The translations under genes and the position numbers were made by a program. Source: Chloroflexota bacterium (GTDB lineage: Bacteria; Chloroflexota; UBA6077; FW602-bin22). From it: a DNA stretch of 64,000 nucleotides. The notes under the pieces were generated by a model. It worked only from the letters and a program-made list of their open reading frames with translations, searched no databases and was not told the origin of the DNA. The DNA lies in assembly GCA_004297775.1 (NCBI GenBank), contig SCUE01000032.1:186001-250000 (forward strand), in the 5' to 3' direction. Shown here piece by piece: positions 7,912 to 16,523 of this stretch. How positions within the stretch are numbered: position 1 is the stretch's first letter; each line of letters starts with the position of its first letter.

Positions 7912-8703
7912 ATGGGATCGCAACTCGACGTCAGGCTGGGCCTGTGCCACCTTGCCTGGGCGGTCGATCTCTCCGACCGGACGCGATTCATTCAGTTCCT
8001 CGACGCCGCCGCCGAGATGGGCGTCGATGGCGTCCTCTGTTTCGAGGTCACTGTCGCGCCGTGGCTGGATCGGTCGTCGGACTTTCGCGCGCTTCTCTCG
8101 GAGCGGGGCCTGGCACTGGCGGGCGTGATTCTCCGAACCGGACTCGACTTCCTCGCCACCGAGCGGTTGTCGCGATGGATGGCCGAGGTTCCGAGCGATA
8201 TTCTCTCGATGACTGGCCGTTGCGGTACCGCGGCCGAGTGGGGGATCGTCCTGCCGGTCCTCGAGCGACACGGCCAGATCGCGGCCCAGCACGGCGTACG
8301 CGCGTATTACCACCACAACACGAACAACATCGCCCGGACCATGGCGCAAACCGAACGTCTGCTGGCCGCCACCGATCCGCGCTTCGTCGGCGGCATGCTG
8401 GACGTCGGCCACGCGACCAAGGACTTCGCGGACGGCAGCGCGGCCGCGTTCTACCGACGGAACCACGCCCGCATCGGCTACATCGAGTTCAAGGACTACT
8501 CGCTCGCGACCGATCTCAACACCGAGGTTGGCCGCGGAATCTGCGACTGGCCAGACGTCGTCGCGGCGCTTCGCGAGCGCGACTACCGAGGCTGGATTGT
8601 CGTCGAACAGAACGGCACGGATCGCCCGCCGGGCGATGCCTCGGCCGAGAGTGTCGCCGCGACCCGGCAGATCCTGGGAATCGCGTCGCGCCCGGCGCGT
8701 TGA
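7912..8703 (+). CDS. Sugar phosphate isomerase/epimerase (TIM barrel)
   Basis: 263 residues, ATG 7912 with GGAGG 6 nt upstream. AP endonuclease family 2 / xylose-isomerase-like barrel: acid ligands at the ends of strands are visible as CFEV (about 39), the YYHHNTNN histidines, GGMLDVGHAT with the Asp-x-x-His pair, IGYIEFKD and the final WIVVEQNG Glu. Enzymes of this fold isomerise or epimerise keto-sugars or inosose using a divalent metal. Sits 41 bp after the SDR and 103 bp before the aldo/keto reductase, likely part of one catabolic string. Confidence 0.87.
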   Translation: MGSQLDVRLGLCHLAWAVDLSDRTRFIQFLDAAAEMGVDGVLCFEVTVAPWLDRSSDFRALLSERGLALAGVILRTGLDFLATERLSRWMAEVPSDILSMTGRCGTAAEWGIVLPVLERHGQIAAQHGVRAYYHHNTNNIARTMAQTERLLAATDPRFVGGMLDVGHATKDFADGSAAAFYRRNHARIGYIEFKDYSLATDLNTEVGRGICDWPDVVAALRERDYRGWIVVEQNGTDRPPGDASAESVAATRQILGIASRPAR

Positions 8704-8716
8704 AGCGCGACGGCGC

Positions 8717-8742
8717 CTGGGGGCGCGGGCGTCCCGCCCGCC
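8717..8742 (+). repeat. GC-rich dispersed intergenic repeat, copy 2
   Basis: Contains CTGGGGGCGCGGGCGTC; an 18-nt identical stretch occurs inverted at 55488-55505 and 12 identical core bases recur at 57275-57286. It lies 13 bp after the sugar isomerase stop. Confidence 0.6.
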
Positions 8743-8806
8743 CGTAGTCTCGTCAACCACGGATATCATCCAGCCTCGTTCGCGCTCGCCGGAGGTAGGT
8801 AATCCC

Positions 8807-9736
8807 ATGCCGATCGACCTGTCGCTTCGCCCGTTTGGTCAGACCGGGCTCACGGTTCACCCGATCTGTGTCGGCTGCGCCGCGCTGGGCGACATGCCGG
8901 AGACCTTCGCCTACAGCGTGTCGAATGAGGACGCCTACGCCACCGTGCGCGCCGCCTTCGGCTCGTCGATCAACTTCATCGACACCGCCAACATCTACGG
9001 GTGGGGCGAGAGCGAGCGGCGGATCGGCGTCGTCATCCGCGAACGCGGCGGGCTGCCGCCCGGGCACATCCTGGCGACCAAGGCCGATCGCGACAAGGAC
9101 ACCAACCGCTTCGACGGCGATCAGGCCAGGCGATCGATCGAAGAGAGCCTTTCGCGCCTGGGACTGGATCATCTTCAGATCGTCTACCTGCACGACCCCG
9201 AGTACGCGCCGTGGGACGAGATCGTCGGCCGGGGCGGCGCGCTCGATGTGCTGCGTCGCTACCGTGAGCAAGGCGTGATCGGGCACCTCGGCCTGGCCGG
9301 CGGACCGATCGACGTGATGTTGCGCTATCTCGATCTGGGTGGGTTCGAGTGCGTGATCTCGCACAACCGGTACACGCTGCTGAATCGCGAAGCCGAGCCG
9401 TTGATCGCGGCCTGCCACGCGCGCGGTATCCCGATGGTGAACGCCGCGCCGTACGGCAGCGGCATGCTGTCCAAGGGCCCGAGCGTCTATCCGCGCTACA
9501 TGTACCGCGATGCCGCGCCCGATCTGGTCCGTCGCGCGTTCGCAGTGGAAGCGGTCTGCCAGCGTCGCGGCGTCCCGCTGGCGGCGGCCGCGCTGCAATT
9601 CTCGCTGCGCGACCGACGGATCGCCTCGACGATCGTCGGCATGACGAAGCCGGAGCGTCTCGCACAGACGCTCGCGCTGGCGGCGCAGCCGTTGCCGGGG
9701 AACATCTGGGCGGAGCTCGACGCGGCGGCGGAGTGA
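8807..9736 (+). CDS. Aldo/keto reductase (aldose dehydrogenase-like)
   Basis: 309 residues, ATG 8807 with GGAGG 11 nt upstream. AKR barrel with the catalytic set DTANIYGWGESE (Asp, Tyr), ATKAD (Lys) and VYLHDPE (His). The LHDPE motif and the RLGLDHLQIVYLHDPE region are typical of the D-threo-aldose / L-fucose dehydrogenase subgroup, which oxidise aldoses to lactones with NAD(P). C-terminal SxxVGMTKPER binds the cofactor phosphate side. Together with the preceding isomerase and SDR it suggests oxidative sugar degradation. Confidence 0.9.
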   Translation: MPIDLSLRPFGQTGLTVHPICVGCAALGDMPETFAYSVSNEDAYATVRAAFGSSINFIDTANIYGWGESERRIGVVIRERGGLPPGHILATKADRDKDTNRFDGDQARRSIEESLSRLGLDHLQIVYLHDPEYAPWDEIVGRGGALDVLRRYREQGVIGHLGLAGGPIDVMLRYLDLGGFECVISHNRYTLLNREAEPLIAACHARGIPMVNAAPYGSGMLSKGPSVYPRYMYRDAAPDLVRRAFAVEAVCQRRGVPLAAAALQFSLRDRRIASTIVGMTKPERLAQTLALAAQPLPGNIWAELDAAAE

Positions 9737-9772
9737 CGCTCGGGATGCCGCCCCAGATTAATCTCGCATTCG

Positions 9773-9801
9773 TTGCGCCAGGAACACGCCGCGTGTAGTG
9801 T
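9773..9801 (+). promoter_or_regulatory. Promoter (TTGCGC-17-TAGTGT), leaderless antitoxin gene
   Basis: TTGCGC at about 9773-9778, 17-nt spacer, TAGTGT at 9796-9801. The -10 box ends 7 nt before ATG 9809 and no ribosome binding site is present, so the message probably starts at the ATG. Confidence 0.4.
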
Positions 9802-9808
9802 ATGGGTG

Positions 9809-10198
9809 ATGGCTACGCAGATTCGCGCTGACGATCCTTCATATGCGAGTGATAGGGACGACACCTCCTATTCCGTCGCGGAAGCGGCCGCGAAGCTGGA
9901 CGTCCATCCCGTCACGATCTGGCGCTGGATCGATTCCGGGGAACTTCCGGCCACCCGCATCGGCGCGCGCAAGATTCGCATCCGTGCCACCGACGTGCGC
10001 GCGATGTGTCGCGACGCCCGCCACCGATTGTCGACTTCTCAGGCCCCGCGACCCGATGCCGCCGAGATCGCGCGCCGCCAGGCCCTGCTTCGAGAGATCC
10101 TTGAGAGCCGAAAGCACCGCGTGATTTCGCCTTTGACGAGTGTCGATCTGATTCGCATGGCTCGGCTGGGAGCCGCGGGCGTTGACGACGCTGGTTGA
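9809..10198 (+). CDS. Excisionase-type helix-turn-helix antitoxin
   Basis: 129 residues, ATG 9809. Residues about 20-70 form a MerR/excisionase-like winged helix: SVAEAAAKLDVHPVTIWRWIDSGELPATRIGARKIRI split over two helices and a wing. Such proteins pair with PIN-domain toxins, with the C-terminal region (SRKHRVISPLTSVDLIRMA) neutralising the toxin and the HTH repressing the operon. The gene directly downstream retains only the C-terminal half of a PIN domain, so this antitoxin is orphaned or acts on another toxin. Confidence 0.75.
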   Translation: MATQIRADDPSYASDRDDTSYSVAEAAAKLDVHPVTIWRWIDSGELPATRIGARKIRIRATDVRAMCRDARHRLSTSQAPRPDAAEIARRQALLREILESRKHRVISPLTSVDLIRMARLGAAGVDDAG

Positions 10199-10328
10199 CC
10201 GGCGTATCGCCCAGGAGCTTGACGCACCACTTGTGACAGCCGATCGGAAACCGCTCCGCCAGATTGAAGATCTACCCGGCACGATCTGGATCGGCGACCT
10301 GACGATTCCGAGGTGGACCACGTCCTGA
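10182..10328 (+). pseudogene. PIN-domain toxin remnant (C-terminal half)
   Basis: A 48-codon open frame, TTG 10182 to TGA 10328, overlaps the antitoxin end. It reads like the last third of a VapC/PIN toxin: a helix (RRIAQELDAPLVTADRK) containing the third acidic motif, then a short strand region. A whole PIN domain is about 120-140 residues, and the first two acidic motifs are absent from the sequence between it and the antitoxin. Best explained by a deletion that removed the toxin N-terminus. Too short to be active. Confidence 0.55.
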
Positions 10329-10374
10329 CGCATCGCGGCGATTCACGGACCTGAACCGACGGCCGCCCGGACGA

Positions 10375-11865
10375 TCAGTCGGCCGTCGGCTGCCTCGCGA
10401 TTCGCGCGGCGGCGCGTCCCGTCAACGTTGGCAGGATGAGCGGGCCGAACGAGACATTGACTCGCCGCTCGATCGCGATGTCGGCACCGTCGAACCGGCA
10501 GGTCAGCGTTTGGAGGTATGGCGTCTCGTACCAGCAGATCTGCGCGACGTAGGTGCGATCGTCGATCCATGCGCCGCTGGCAGCGACGCGCTCTGGGCGA
10601 GCAAGATCGGTGCCAAGTCGAGGGCGATCGAGCGACGCCTCGCCACGCGTCCAGACGCCAAAACCGCAAACCACGGGTTGTTCGCCAGCCGCGTTGCGAA
10701 TGGTGATGGTCGCGCCGTCCTCGCGGAAATCGAACGACATCGCGTCAAATCCGCTTTCATTCGCGTCCAGGCAGTACGTCTTGCCTGAGACCTCCGTTGC
10801 CACCGCCGCCCTGCACTGACCCGCCACGGTCGGCAAACGCAATGACGCCAGCCTGGTGGCCAACGCCGACTGACCGGCGCGATCCTCGGGGAGTGAGTTC
10901 GCGCCCATCGCTGGCAGCAGATGCTCCCAGGCCAGGTCGAGGACCAACTGCATCGTCAGAGTTCCGGCCGTGATCGCCAGGACCGCCTCTTGCCGGGGAA
11001 ACACGACACATAGCTGTCCGAACGCGCCGTCGCCCCGATATGCGCCGTGTCGGCAGCGCCAGAACTGGTAACCGTACCCCTGCTCCCAGTCGGGATTCGA
11101 GGACGGCCCGTTCGGGACGTGCCGCGCAGTCGCCTCGTTCACCCACGCCTCTGGCAACAGGCGCTGGCCCTGCCACACGCCACCTTGCTGGTAGAGGAGG
11201 CCGAACCGCGCGATATCGCGCGTCGTGATGTTGAGACCCCAGCCGCCCGCGTCGATCTCCTCGGGTGACGCCTCCCACGTGGGCTTTTCGATGCCGAGCG
11301 GCGCAAACAGGCGAGGCTGTAGGTACTCCAGCAACCGCTGGCCGGTGAGCCGCTGCGCAATCGCGGAAAGCATGTAGCTGGCGCCCGAGTTGTAGACAAA
11401 GTGCGTCCCTGGCTTATGCGCGACCGGCTCGGCGAGAAAGGCCGTGACCCAGCTCGCGTCGCCATTCCGCAGATTGCGAGTCGTGTCGGCATCGTGTCCG
11501 GTCGTCATCGTCAGCAGGTCGCGCACGCGCATAGCGCGCAAGTTCGCGCTCGGTTGCGCGGGAGCCTCATCAGGAAGGAAAGAGAGCACGTGGTCATCGA
11601 CCGACAGGCGCCCCTCGGCCACGAGCAGCCCGATCGCGGTCGAGGTGAAGCTCTTGCTAAGCGAATACATGGTGTGGCGATACTCGGGGCCGTACGGCTC
11701 CCAGTAACCCTCCGCCACCAGCGCCCCGCGCCGCAGCAGGATCAGGCTGTGGAGATGCTGGACCTGGCGCTCGGCCGCGTCCAGAAAGGCCAGGATCGCG
11801 CTGGAACGGATCCCCCGCGATTCGGGGCTGGCGAGGGTGAAGAGCGCCGTCCTGGTCGCGTCCAC
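10375..11865 (-). CDS. Serine hydrolase, class C beta-lactamase / penicillin-binding fold
   Basis: 496 residues. Active-site motifs of the beta-lactamase superfamily: SLSK (Ser68-x-x-Lys71) and YNSG (about residue 153), with a GDGAFGQL segment near the third motif position. No signal peptide, so it appears cytoplasmic, unlike true beta-lactamases; esterase or D-amino acid peptidase activity is more likely. After the roughly 350-residue catalytic domain there is an extra C-terminal beta-rich region of about 140 residues. Monocistronic, convergent with the PIN remnant and divergent from the isochorismatase-fold gene. Confidence 0.85.
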   Translation of the reverse strand: MDATRTALFTLASPESRGIRSSAILAFLDAAERQVQHLHSLILLRRGALVAEGYWEPYGPEYRHTMYSLSKSFTSTAIGLLVAEGRLSVDDHVLSFLPDEAPAQPSANLRAMRVRDLLTMTTGHDADTTRNLRNGDASWVTAFLAEPVAHKPGTHFVYNSGASYMLSAIAQRLTGQRLLEYLQPRLFAPLGIEKPTWEASPEEIDAGGWGLNITTRDIARFGLLYQQGGVWQGQRLLPEAWVNEATARHVPNGPSSNPDWEQGYGYQFWRCRHGAYRGDGAFGQLCVVFPRQEAVLAITAGTLTMQLVLDLAWEHLLPAMGANSLPEDRAGQSALATRLASLRLPTVAGQCRAAVATEVSGKTYCLDANESGFDAMSFDFREDGATITIRNAAGEQPVVCGFGVWTRGEASLDRPRLGTDLARPERVAASGAWIDDRTYVAQICWYETPYLQTLTCRFDGADIAIERRVNVSFGPLILPTLTGRAAARIARQPTAD

Positions 11866-11977
11866 TGTGCGAGGTCTCCTTGGCGAGGTACCCGTACTCT
11901 ACCCGGTCGAGCCATCGTGAGCGGCCTATCCGGCTGCCATCATCCCGCACCTGGCGAAAACCACCCGGTACAACGGT

Positions 11978-11983
11978 TACTGT
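11978..11983 (+). promoter_or_regulatory. -10 box (TACTGT) for a leaderless gene
   Basis: TACTGT directly precedes ATG 11984 and lies 6 nt before the in-frame GTG 11990. A transcript starting at the normal distance from the -10 box would begin at GTG 11990. The following TGTATGGGTG is shared with the promoter at 9799. Confidence 0.35.
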
Positions 11984-12781
11984 ATGGGTGTGAAAGCCGC
12001 GCTACGCATCCCGATTCGCTATCTGGCAATGCACTCCACCGATCTCGCCGACAACGTCGAGGCCGGTATCTGGCCGGTCGAGGAAACGTACGAGATCGAT
12101 CCGGCCACGGTCGCGCTGGTCCTAGTCGACACCTGGAATCGGCACAACATCCTGTCGCACGAGCAATCGACCGCGCGGATCATGCGTGAACGCATCGCGC
12201 CGCTCCTTCCGGCCATGCGCGCGGCCGGTATCCCTGTGATCCATGCACCATCGCCGAACATCGCGAGGATCTATCCCCAGTGGCAGCGACGGTTCGGCGC
12301 CCGCTGGTCGCGGACGAACATCGCTCTCCCGGAGTGGCCACCTTCCGCGCTACGACAGCGCCAGGGTGAGTACGCAAAGTACGCGCGCCTGCCGGCTGAA
12401 ACCTGGACTGGTTGGGACGGCGTGGACCGCTGGAACGCAATCCACGACTCGATCGCGCCTGAGCCCGACGATCACGTGGTCGCAACCGGCGATGAGCTGC
12501 ACGAACTGCTCGCCGAGCGACGCGTGCTCTTCTCGATCTACGCCGGTTTCGCGACCAACATCTGTGTGCTGCACCGCGACTACGGGATCCTCGCAATCGG
12601 CGCGCGCGGCTACCTGCCGATCCTGCTGCGCGACTGCACCCTCGGGATCGAGACGCGCGACACTCTCGACGGTCTACTCACAACGCGCCTGGCGATCCAC
12701 GATGTCGAGCGCCGCTACTACAGCGCCGATTCAGCCGATCTCATCGCGGCCTGCCAGGCGATTCACCACACTGACGCCTGA
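11984..12781 (+). CDS. Isochorismatase-fold cysteine hydrolase
   Basis: 265 residues from ATG 11984; GTG 11990 may be the true start because the -10 box abuts the ATG. Triad elements: Asp in LVLVDTWN (about residue 49), and Cys in YAGFATNICVLHRDYG (about 194), the T-N-x-C-V block typical of amidohydrolases such as nicotinamidase and N-carbamoylsarcosine amidase. Longer than the usual 180-220 residues because of an N-terminal extension and a Trp-rich insert (WTGWDGVDRWNA) that may cap the active site. Substrate unknown. Confidence 0.85.
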   Translation: MGVKAALRIPIRYLAMHSTDLADNVEAGIWPVEETYEIDPATVALVLVDTWNRHNILSHEQSTARIMRERIAPLLPAMRAAGIPVIHAPSPNIARIYPQWQRRFGARWSRTNIALPEWPPSALRQRQGEYAKYARLPAETWTGWDGVDRWNAIHDSIAPEPDDHVVATGDELHELLAERRVLFSIYAGFATNICVLHRDYGILAIGARGYLPILLRDCTLGIETRDTLDGLLTTRLAIHDVERRYYSADSADLIAACQAIHHTDA

Positions 12782-12888
12782 CGCGCGTTCGGCGGCGCCA
12801 GCCGGGCAGCGCACCGTCGGTTGGTTCCAGATCCCACCACGCATCGCGCGACATCCGGGCAATTCGCAATCGAGGGCCGCCAAACCGA

Positions 12889-12917
12889 TTGACACGGTTG
12901 ACCCTTGCAACCACAAT
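12889..12917 (+). promoter_or_regulatory. Promoter of the VapBC operon (TTGACA-17-CACAAT)
   Basis: Consensus -35 TTGACA at 12889-12894, 17-nt spacer, CACAAT at 12912-12917 (4 of 6 to TATAAT). Predicted start near 12925, giving a 23-nt leader before TTG 12948. Confidence 0.6.
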
Positions 12918-12947
12918 AGCACCATTACGGTTGCGAAGAGGTGCCGA

Positions 12948-13229
12948 TTGGCTTCCCTGACGCTGAAGAACATGCCAGACGATCTGCTCGAAGCGTTGCG
13001 CCGGGCGGCCGTCACGGATCGCCGGAGCGTCACCCAGGAGATCATCTATCTCTGCGATACCGCGCTTCGAGAGCGCGGCGGACGACCGGGAGTTCGTGTC
13101 AGTGACTCCGCCGCCAGACTGGCCGCTTGGCGCGAACTGGCTGGAAAATGGGAATCGGATCTCGACCCGGCTGCCGAGGCTGAATCCATCGTGAGCCAAC
13201 GAACCGCCGGCCGCGACGTGAATCTGTGA
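12948..13229 (+). CDS. vapB: Ribbon-helix-helix antitoxin (VapB/FitA type)
   Basis: 93 residues from TTG 12948, chosen because AGAGG lies 6 nt upstream and a good promoter ends just before. The N-terminal strand SLTLKNMPDDLLEALRRAA followed by RSVTQEIIYL is a ribbon-helix-helix DNA-binding domain as in FitA. The C-terminal half (AAWRELAGKWESDL) would wrap and inhibit the toxin. Its stop overlaps the toxin GTG by 4 bp (GTGA), standard TA coupling. The protein pair should autorepress the promoter at 12889-12917. Confidence 0.82.
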   Translation: MASLTLKNMPDDLLEALRRAAVTDRRSVTQEIIYLCDTALRERGGRPGVRVSDSAARLAAWRELAGKWESDLDPAAEAESIVSQRTAGRDVNL

Positions 13230-13801
13230 AGCTGCTCGACACTGATACATGTGTCGCAATTCTGCGGGAAAATACGATTGTTCTTCGTAATCTTGCGTCC
13301 GAGATCGACTCGATCGCCACGACGTGGATAACCGGCGCCGAGCTGTACTACGGTGCCGCCAAGTCGGTGGAGCCACTCAAGAACTCGGCGCTGGTGAGCG
13401 GGTTTCTGGCGTCCCTGCGAGTCCTGAACCTCGATGACCCCGCGGTTCAGATCTTCGGCGAGACGAAAGCCAGGCTCGAACGGCAGGGTCAACGACTGGC
13501 CGATGCCGACCTCTTCATCGCCGCGACAGCTCTGGCTCACGGTGCCACGGTCGTCACCGGTAACACGCGCCGTTACGGTCGGATCCCCGGGCTCACGCTG
13601 GCGAACTGGCTGCATAACCAGGAAGCGCGATCGCAGCCCCTCGGACAGTCACAGACCGATCGCGGTCGCCGGATTCCAGGCGTGAACGCCCGCGCGCAGA
13701 CGGCCGGTGATCGGGTCGACCACGATCGCGAGCGGCCGGGCGAAGTTGGATATGCCGGGTCCGTCGTCTTTGACAACGATCTGATGCCCCATCGCGCGTA
13801 A
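13226..13801 (+). CDS. vapC: VapC-type PIN-domain toxin with extended C-terminus
   Basis: 191 residues. PIN ribonuclease: MKLLDTDTC (Asp5), GAELYYGA (Glu39), LADADLFIAATAL (Asp93/95), then VVTGNTRRYGRIPGL and NW at 127-128, where toxins of this family normally end. Here the frame runs about 60 residues further and the last 153 bp are antisense to the end of the gamma-glutamyltransferase gene. The tail is rich in Arg, Gln and Asp and shows no domain, suggesting a lost stop codon. Expected to cleave RNA unless held by the upstream antitoxin; all key acids up to Asp95 are kept. Confidence 0.82.
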   Translation: MKLLDTDTCVAILRENTIVLRNLASEIDSIATTWITGAELYYGAAKSVEPLKNSALVSGFLASLRVLNLDDPAVQIFGETKARLERQGQRLADADLFIAATALAHGATVVTGNTRRYGRIPGLTLANWLHNQEARSQPLGQSQTDRGRRIPGVNARAQTAGDRVDHDRERPGEVGYAGSVVFDNDLMPHRA

Positions 13802-15367
13802 GCCCTCGATCGCCGTCTCGCCAGCGGCGCGGTCGATGGACGTCTCGCCACCCTCGCAGTGCACCCGCGCGACCGACACGGCATCCTGCGGCTCGATCCC
13901 GAAGTCCACCACGTTCGAGATCACCTGAACGATCGCGGATAGGATCCGACGGCCGCCCGGTGCGCCTGTCGCCAGGAACGGGCGACCCTCGCGCTCGACG
14001 ATCGTTGGCGTGCCGGCCCAGAGGATTCGCTTGCCCGGCGCGATCGAATTGGCGCGGTTGGGGCGTGGATCGAACCAGGTCAGGCCGTTGTTCAGGGCGA
14101 ATCCGGTGCCCGGCGCGACGACGCCCGACCCGAAGTATGCGCCGAGGGTCGAGGTGAGTGACACCAGTGTGCGCTCGCGATCGCAGACGACGAGATGGGT
14201 CGTGTTGCCCTCGCCCGCGCCGCCGCCGGTCGCGACCATGCCAGGACGCGCGGACGAAAGCGGCCACGGATCGCCGGCCGTGGCGTCGAGCCTGGCGCGA
14301 TGAGGATCGATCGCCGCCCGGCGAACGCGCGCGTACTCGGTCGAGGTCAGCGCGTCGAATGGCACCGGCACAAAGGATGGATCGGCCAGATACTCGAACC
14401 GGTCGAGGAACGCGAGACGGAGCGACTCGGCGATCAGGTGAAACGTCGTGGCCGTGCCGGCTCCGGATTGCGCCACATCGAATCCCTCCAGCAGCCGAAG
14501 AGCCTGCAGAACTGTCGGCGCGCCGGTGTTCTCCGGCGCCTGGATCGTGTCATGCCCGCGGTACGAACCGCGCAACGGCTTGTCCCAGACGCGTACGCGG
14601 TAGCGAGCGAACTCATCGAGATCGATCCATCCGCCGTGCTCGGCCATGGCGGCGGCGATCCAGCGGGCTGGTTCGCCGCGGTAGAAGCCATCGACACCGC
14701 CACGCGCGATCGCCTCGAGGCTGTCGGCCAGGTCTGGCTGCGCGAGCCGCTCGCCGTCGTTATTGAAGAGGGCCGGCGCATAGCATGTGCCGTCCGACCG
14801 AAAGTAGTTCGCCCGCGATCCGGGAAACTGGCTCAATCGCTGCTGCTGAGCCGCGAAGACGAGCGCGGGATGCCAATCGAGCTCGTAGCCGGCACGCGCG
14901 GCGTCGATCGCCGGGCCGATGACTTCGGCGAGCGGAAGGCGGCCAAACCGGCGGTGCGCCTCGCAGAGGCATGCCGGCGTGCCGGGAACGGCCGGTGCGA
15001 GGTAGCCGGTGTTGTTCGCGTCGCCCTCGACCGCCGGCCAACCATACATCCCGGCGGTTCCGCTCCCGGCCAGCGGATATCGGCCTGGATCGACGCGTCG
15101 CGGCAAGATCGACGTACCGTCGATCACCACGGCGCGCCCGGTCGAGCCGTCGCGAATCACCATCTGGGCGATGCCGCCCAGACCGCTGTTGAATGGCTCG
15201 ACGACGCCGATCGCGAATCCGGCCGCGACGGCCGCGTCGACCGCGTTGCCACCACGTCGCAGGACGTCAGCCCCGGCCTGGCTGGCCAGGGGATGCATCG
15301 TCGCGACGATGGCTTCGTCGGACTCGACCTGGTTCTTGACCATCCGCAAACGACTGATGTCAGGCAT
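13649..15367 (-). CDS. ggt: Gamma-glutamyltransferase
   Basis: 572 residues from ATG 15367, preferred over 15406 because GGAGGAG lies 7 nt upstream. Ntn-hydrolase family: an N-terminal large-subunit region (DEAIVATMHPLASQAG, GGNAVDAAVAAGFA, NSGLGG) and the autocleavage/nucleophile site GNTTHLVVCDRE, in which the Thr becomes the small-subunit N-terminus, followed by the PGGRRI substrate loop. Transfers or hydrolyses gamma-glutamyl groups of glutathione and related peptides. No signal peptide is evident. Its start overlaps the end of the upstream aldo/keto reductase by 8 bp, so they form an operon; its 3' end overlaps the VapC tail. Confidence 0.93.
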   Translation of the reverse strand: MPDISRLRMVKNQVESDEAIVATMHPLASQAGADVLRRGGNAVDAAVAAGFAIGVVEPFNSGLGGIAQMVIRDGSTGRAVVIDGTSILPRRVDPGRYPLAGSGTAGMYGWPAVEGDANNTGYLAPAVPGTPACLCEAHRRFGRLPLAEVIGPAIDAARAGYELDWHPALVFAAQQQRLSQFPGSRANYFRSDGTCYAPALFNNDGERLAQPDLADSLEAIARGGVDGFYRGEPARWIAAAMAEHGGWIDLDEFARYRVRVWDKPLRGSYRGHDTIQAPENTGAPTVLQALRLLEGFDVAQSGAGTATTFHLIAESLRLAFLDRFEYLADPSFVPVPFDALTSTEYARVRRAAIDPHRARLDATAGDPWPLSSARPGMVATGGGAGEGNTTHLVVCDRERTLVSLTSTLGAYFGSGVVAPGTGFALNNGLTWFDPRPNRANSIAPGKRILWAGTPTIVEREGRPFLATGAPGGRRILSAIVQVISNVVDFGIEPQDAVSVARVHCEGGETSIDRAAGETAIEGLRAMGHQIVVKDDGPGISNFARPLAIVVDPITGRLRAGVHAWNPATAIGL

Positions 15368-16268
15368 CGGCGATCTCCTCCCAGAACCGATCGGGAATGG
15401 TTTCATTCAGCGCGCGAACGTTCGCGTCGACCTGATCTGGCTCGTCCGCTCCGACGATCACAGACGAAACACTCGGCACACGGGTTGCGAACTGCAGCGC
15501 CGCCGCCGCGAGCGAAACGTTCCAGGTCGCGCACGCGCGTTCGATGGCTTCGACTCGCTGGTGAATCTCGGCCGGCACGTCGTCGTAGAAGTGGCGTGAC
15601 GCCGGGTCGCGGCTGCCACGGGCGAGGATGCCACTGGCGTAGACCGTCCCGATGATCATCCCCAACCCAAGCGCCTCGGCCGTGCTGAGCACGCTCGCGC
15701 CGGATCGATCGAGCAGGTTGAAGTGTCGCCAGACCAGGGCAACGTCGAACGCGCCCGTCTCAATCGCGCGCGTCAACTCCGGAAGGGCCGAGCCGGTCAC
15801 GCCGATCCAGCGAATCTTGCCCTCGTCGCGCAGGCGAGTCAACGCCGTCAGAGCCCCGTGAGGCCCCATCGCGACGTCCCGTATCTCGGACCGAATCTCG
15901 TGGATCTGGACGAGTGGAATCGCGTCAAGGCCCAGCCTCTGGCGACTCGCCTCGACGCTGGCGATCGTGGCGTCGAACGAGTAGTCATAGTCGTCTGGCA
16001 CGTAACCGACCTTGGTCGCGATCAGGATCCGATCGGCATCGGGTCGGTCGCGCAAGGCCGCGCCGATTCGCCTTTCGCTGTCGCCTCGACCGTACAGCGG
16101 CGCGGTGTCGACATATGTGACGCCGAGATCGAACGCCCGCTGGGCGATCTCCACGGCCCGGGCGTCGTTCTCGACGCCACCCGGCGACCCCAGAGCGGCG
16201 GCTCCACCAAGCCCGAGCAGCGAAACCGCGCGGCCCGTTCGACCGAGCACACGGGTCGGTATCGACAT
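15360..16268 (-). CDS. Aldo/keto reductase
   Basis: 302 residues from ATG 16268; the in-frame extension to 16433 is low-complexity Arg-rich sequence and is left out. AKR catalytic set: DTAPLYGRGDSERRIG (Asp, Tyr), ATKVGY (Lys), QIHEIR (His). The C-terminal SSVIVGADEPDQV contacts NADP. It resembles the L-fucose/D-threo-aldose dehydrogenase-like subgroup found several times in this window. Lies upstream of and overlaps ggt. Confidence 0.88.
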   Translation of the reverse strand: MSIPTRVLGRTGRAVSLLGLGGAAALGSPGGVENDARAVEIAQRAFDLGVTYVDTAPLYGRGDSERRIGAALRDRPDADRILIATKVGYVPDDYDYSFDATIASVEASRQRLGLDAIPLVQIHEIRSEIRDVAMGPHGALTALTRLRDEGKIRWIGVTGSALPELTRAIETGAFDVALVWRHFNLLDRSGASVLSTAEALGLGMIIGTVYASGILARGSRDPASRHFYDDVPAEIHQRVEAIERACATWNVSLAAAALQFATRVPSVSSVIVGADEPDQVDANVRALNETIPDRFWEEIADA

Positions 16269-16423
16269 TGCGGCATCTTCGCACAGTCGCCTGACGAGTC
16301 CGCGCGACGCGGAGGAGACATGCGTCGCCGCCGCCGGCTCACGGGCTCGGAATCGCGGCCATTCGTACGCTTGACCAGGCCGATGCTCCCGACGGTTCGC
16401 GGGCAGCCGCCGATCGCGGCCGG

Positions 16424-16451
16424 TTGACACCACCTGGAGCGCGCGTACTAT
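16424..16451 (+). promoter_or_regulatory. Promoter (TTGACA-16-TACTAT)
   Basis: Perfect -35 TTGACA at 16424-16429, 16-nt spacer, TACTAT at 16446-16451. Predicted start near 16459, about 65 nt before the epimerase gene. One of the best housekeeping-type promoters in the window. Confidence 0.65.
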
Positions 16452-16523
16452 GAGTCACGGATCGACCAGCACCTTGAGGATCGGCTGTGAGACAGGTTCG
16501 TGCGCGGGGGAGGCGTGAACTTC

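Noticed and set aside
15368..15406. Longer N-terminus of gamma-glutamyltransferase
   Set aside because: The ATG at 15367 has an ideal GGAGGAG site and 8-bp overlap with the upstream gene; the extension is not conserved-looking.
14195..15655. 486-codon open frame on the plus strand
   Set aside because: Antisense to gamma-glutamyltransferase, which carries all catalytic motifs. High GC keeps opposite frames open by chance.
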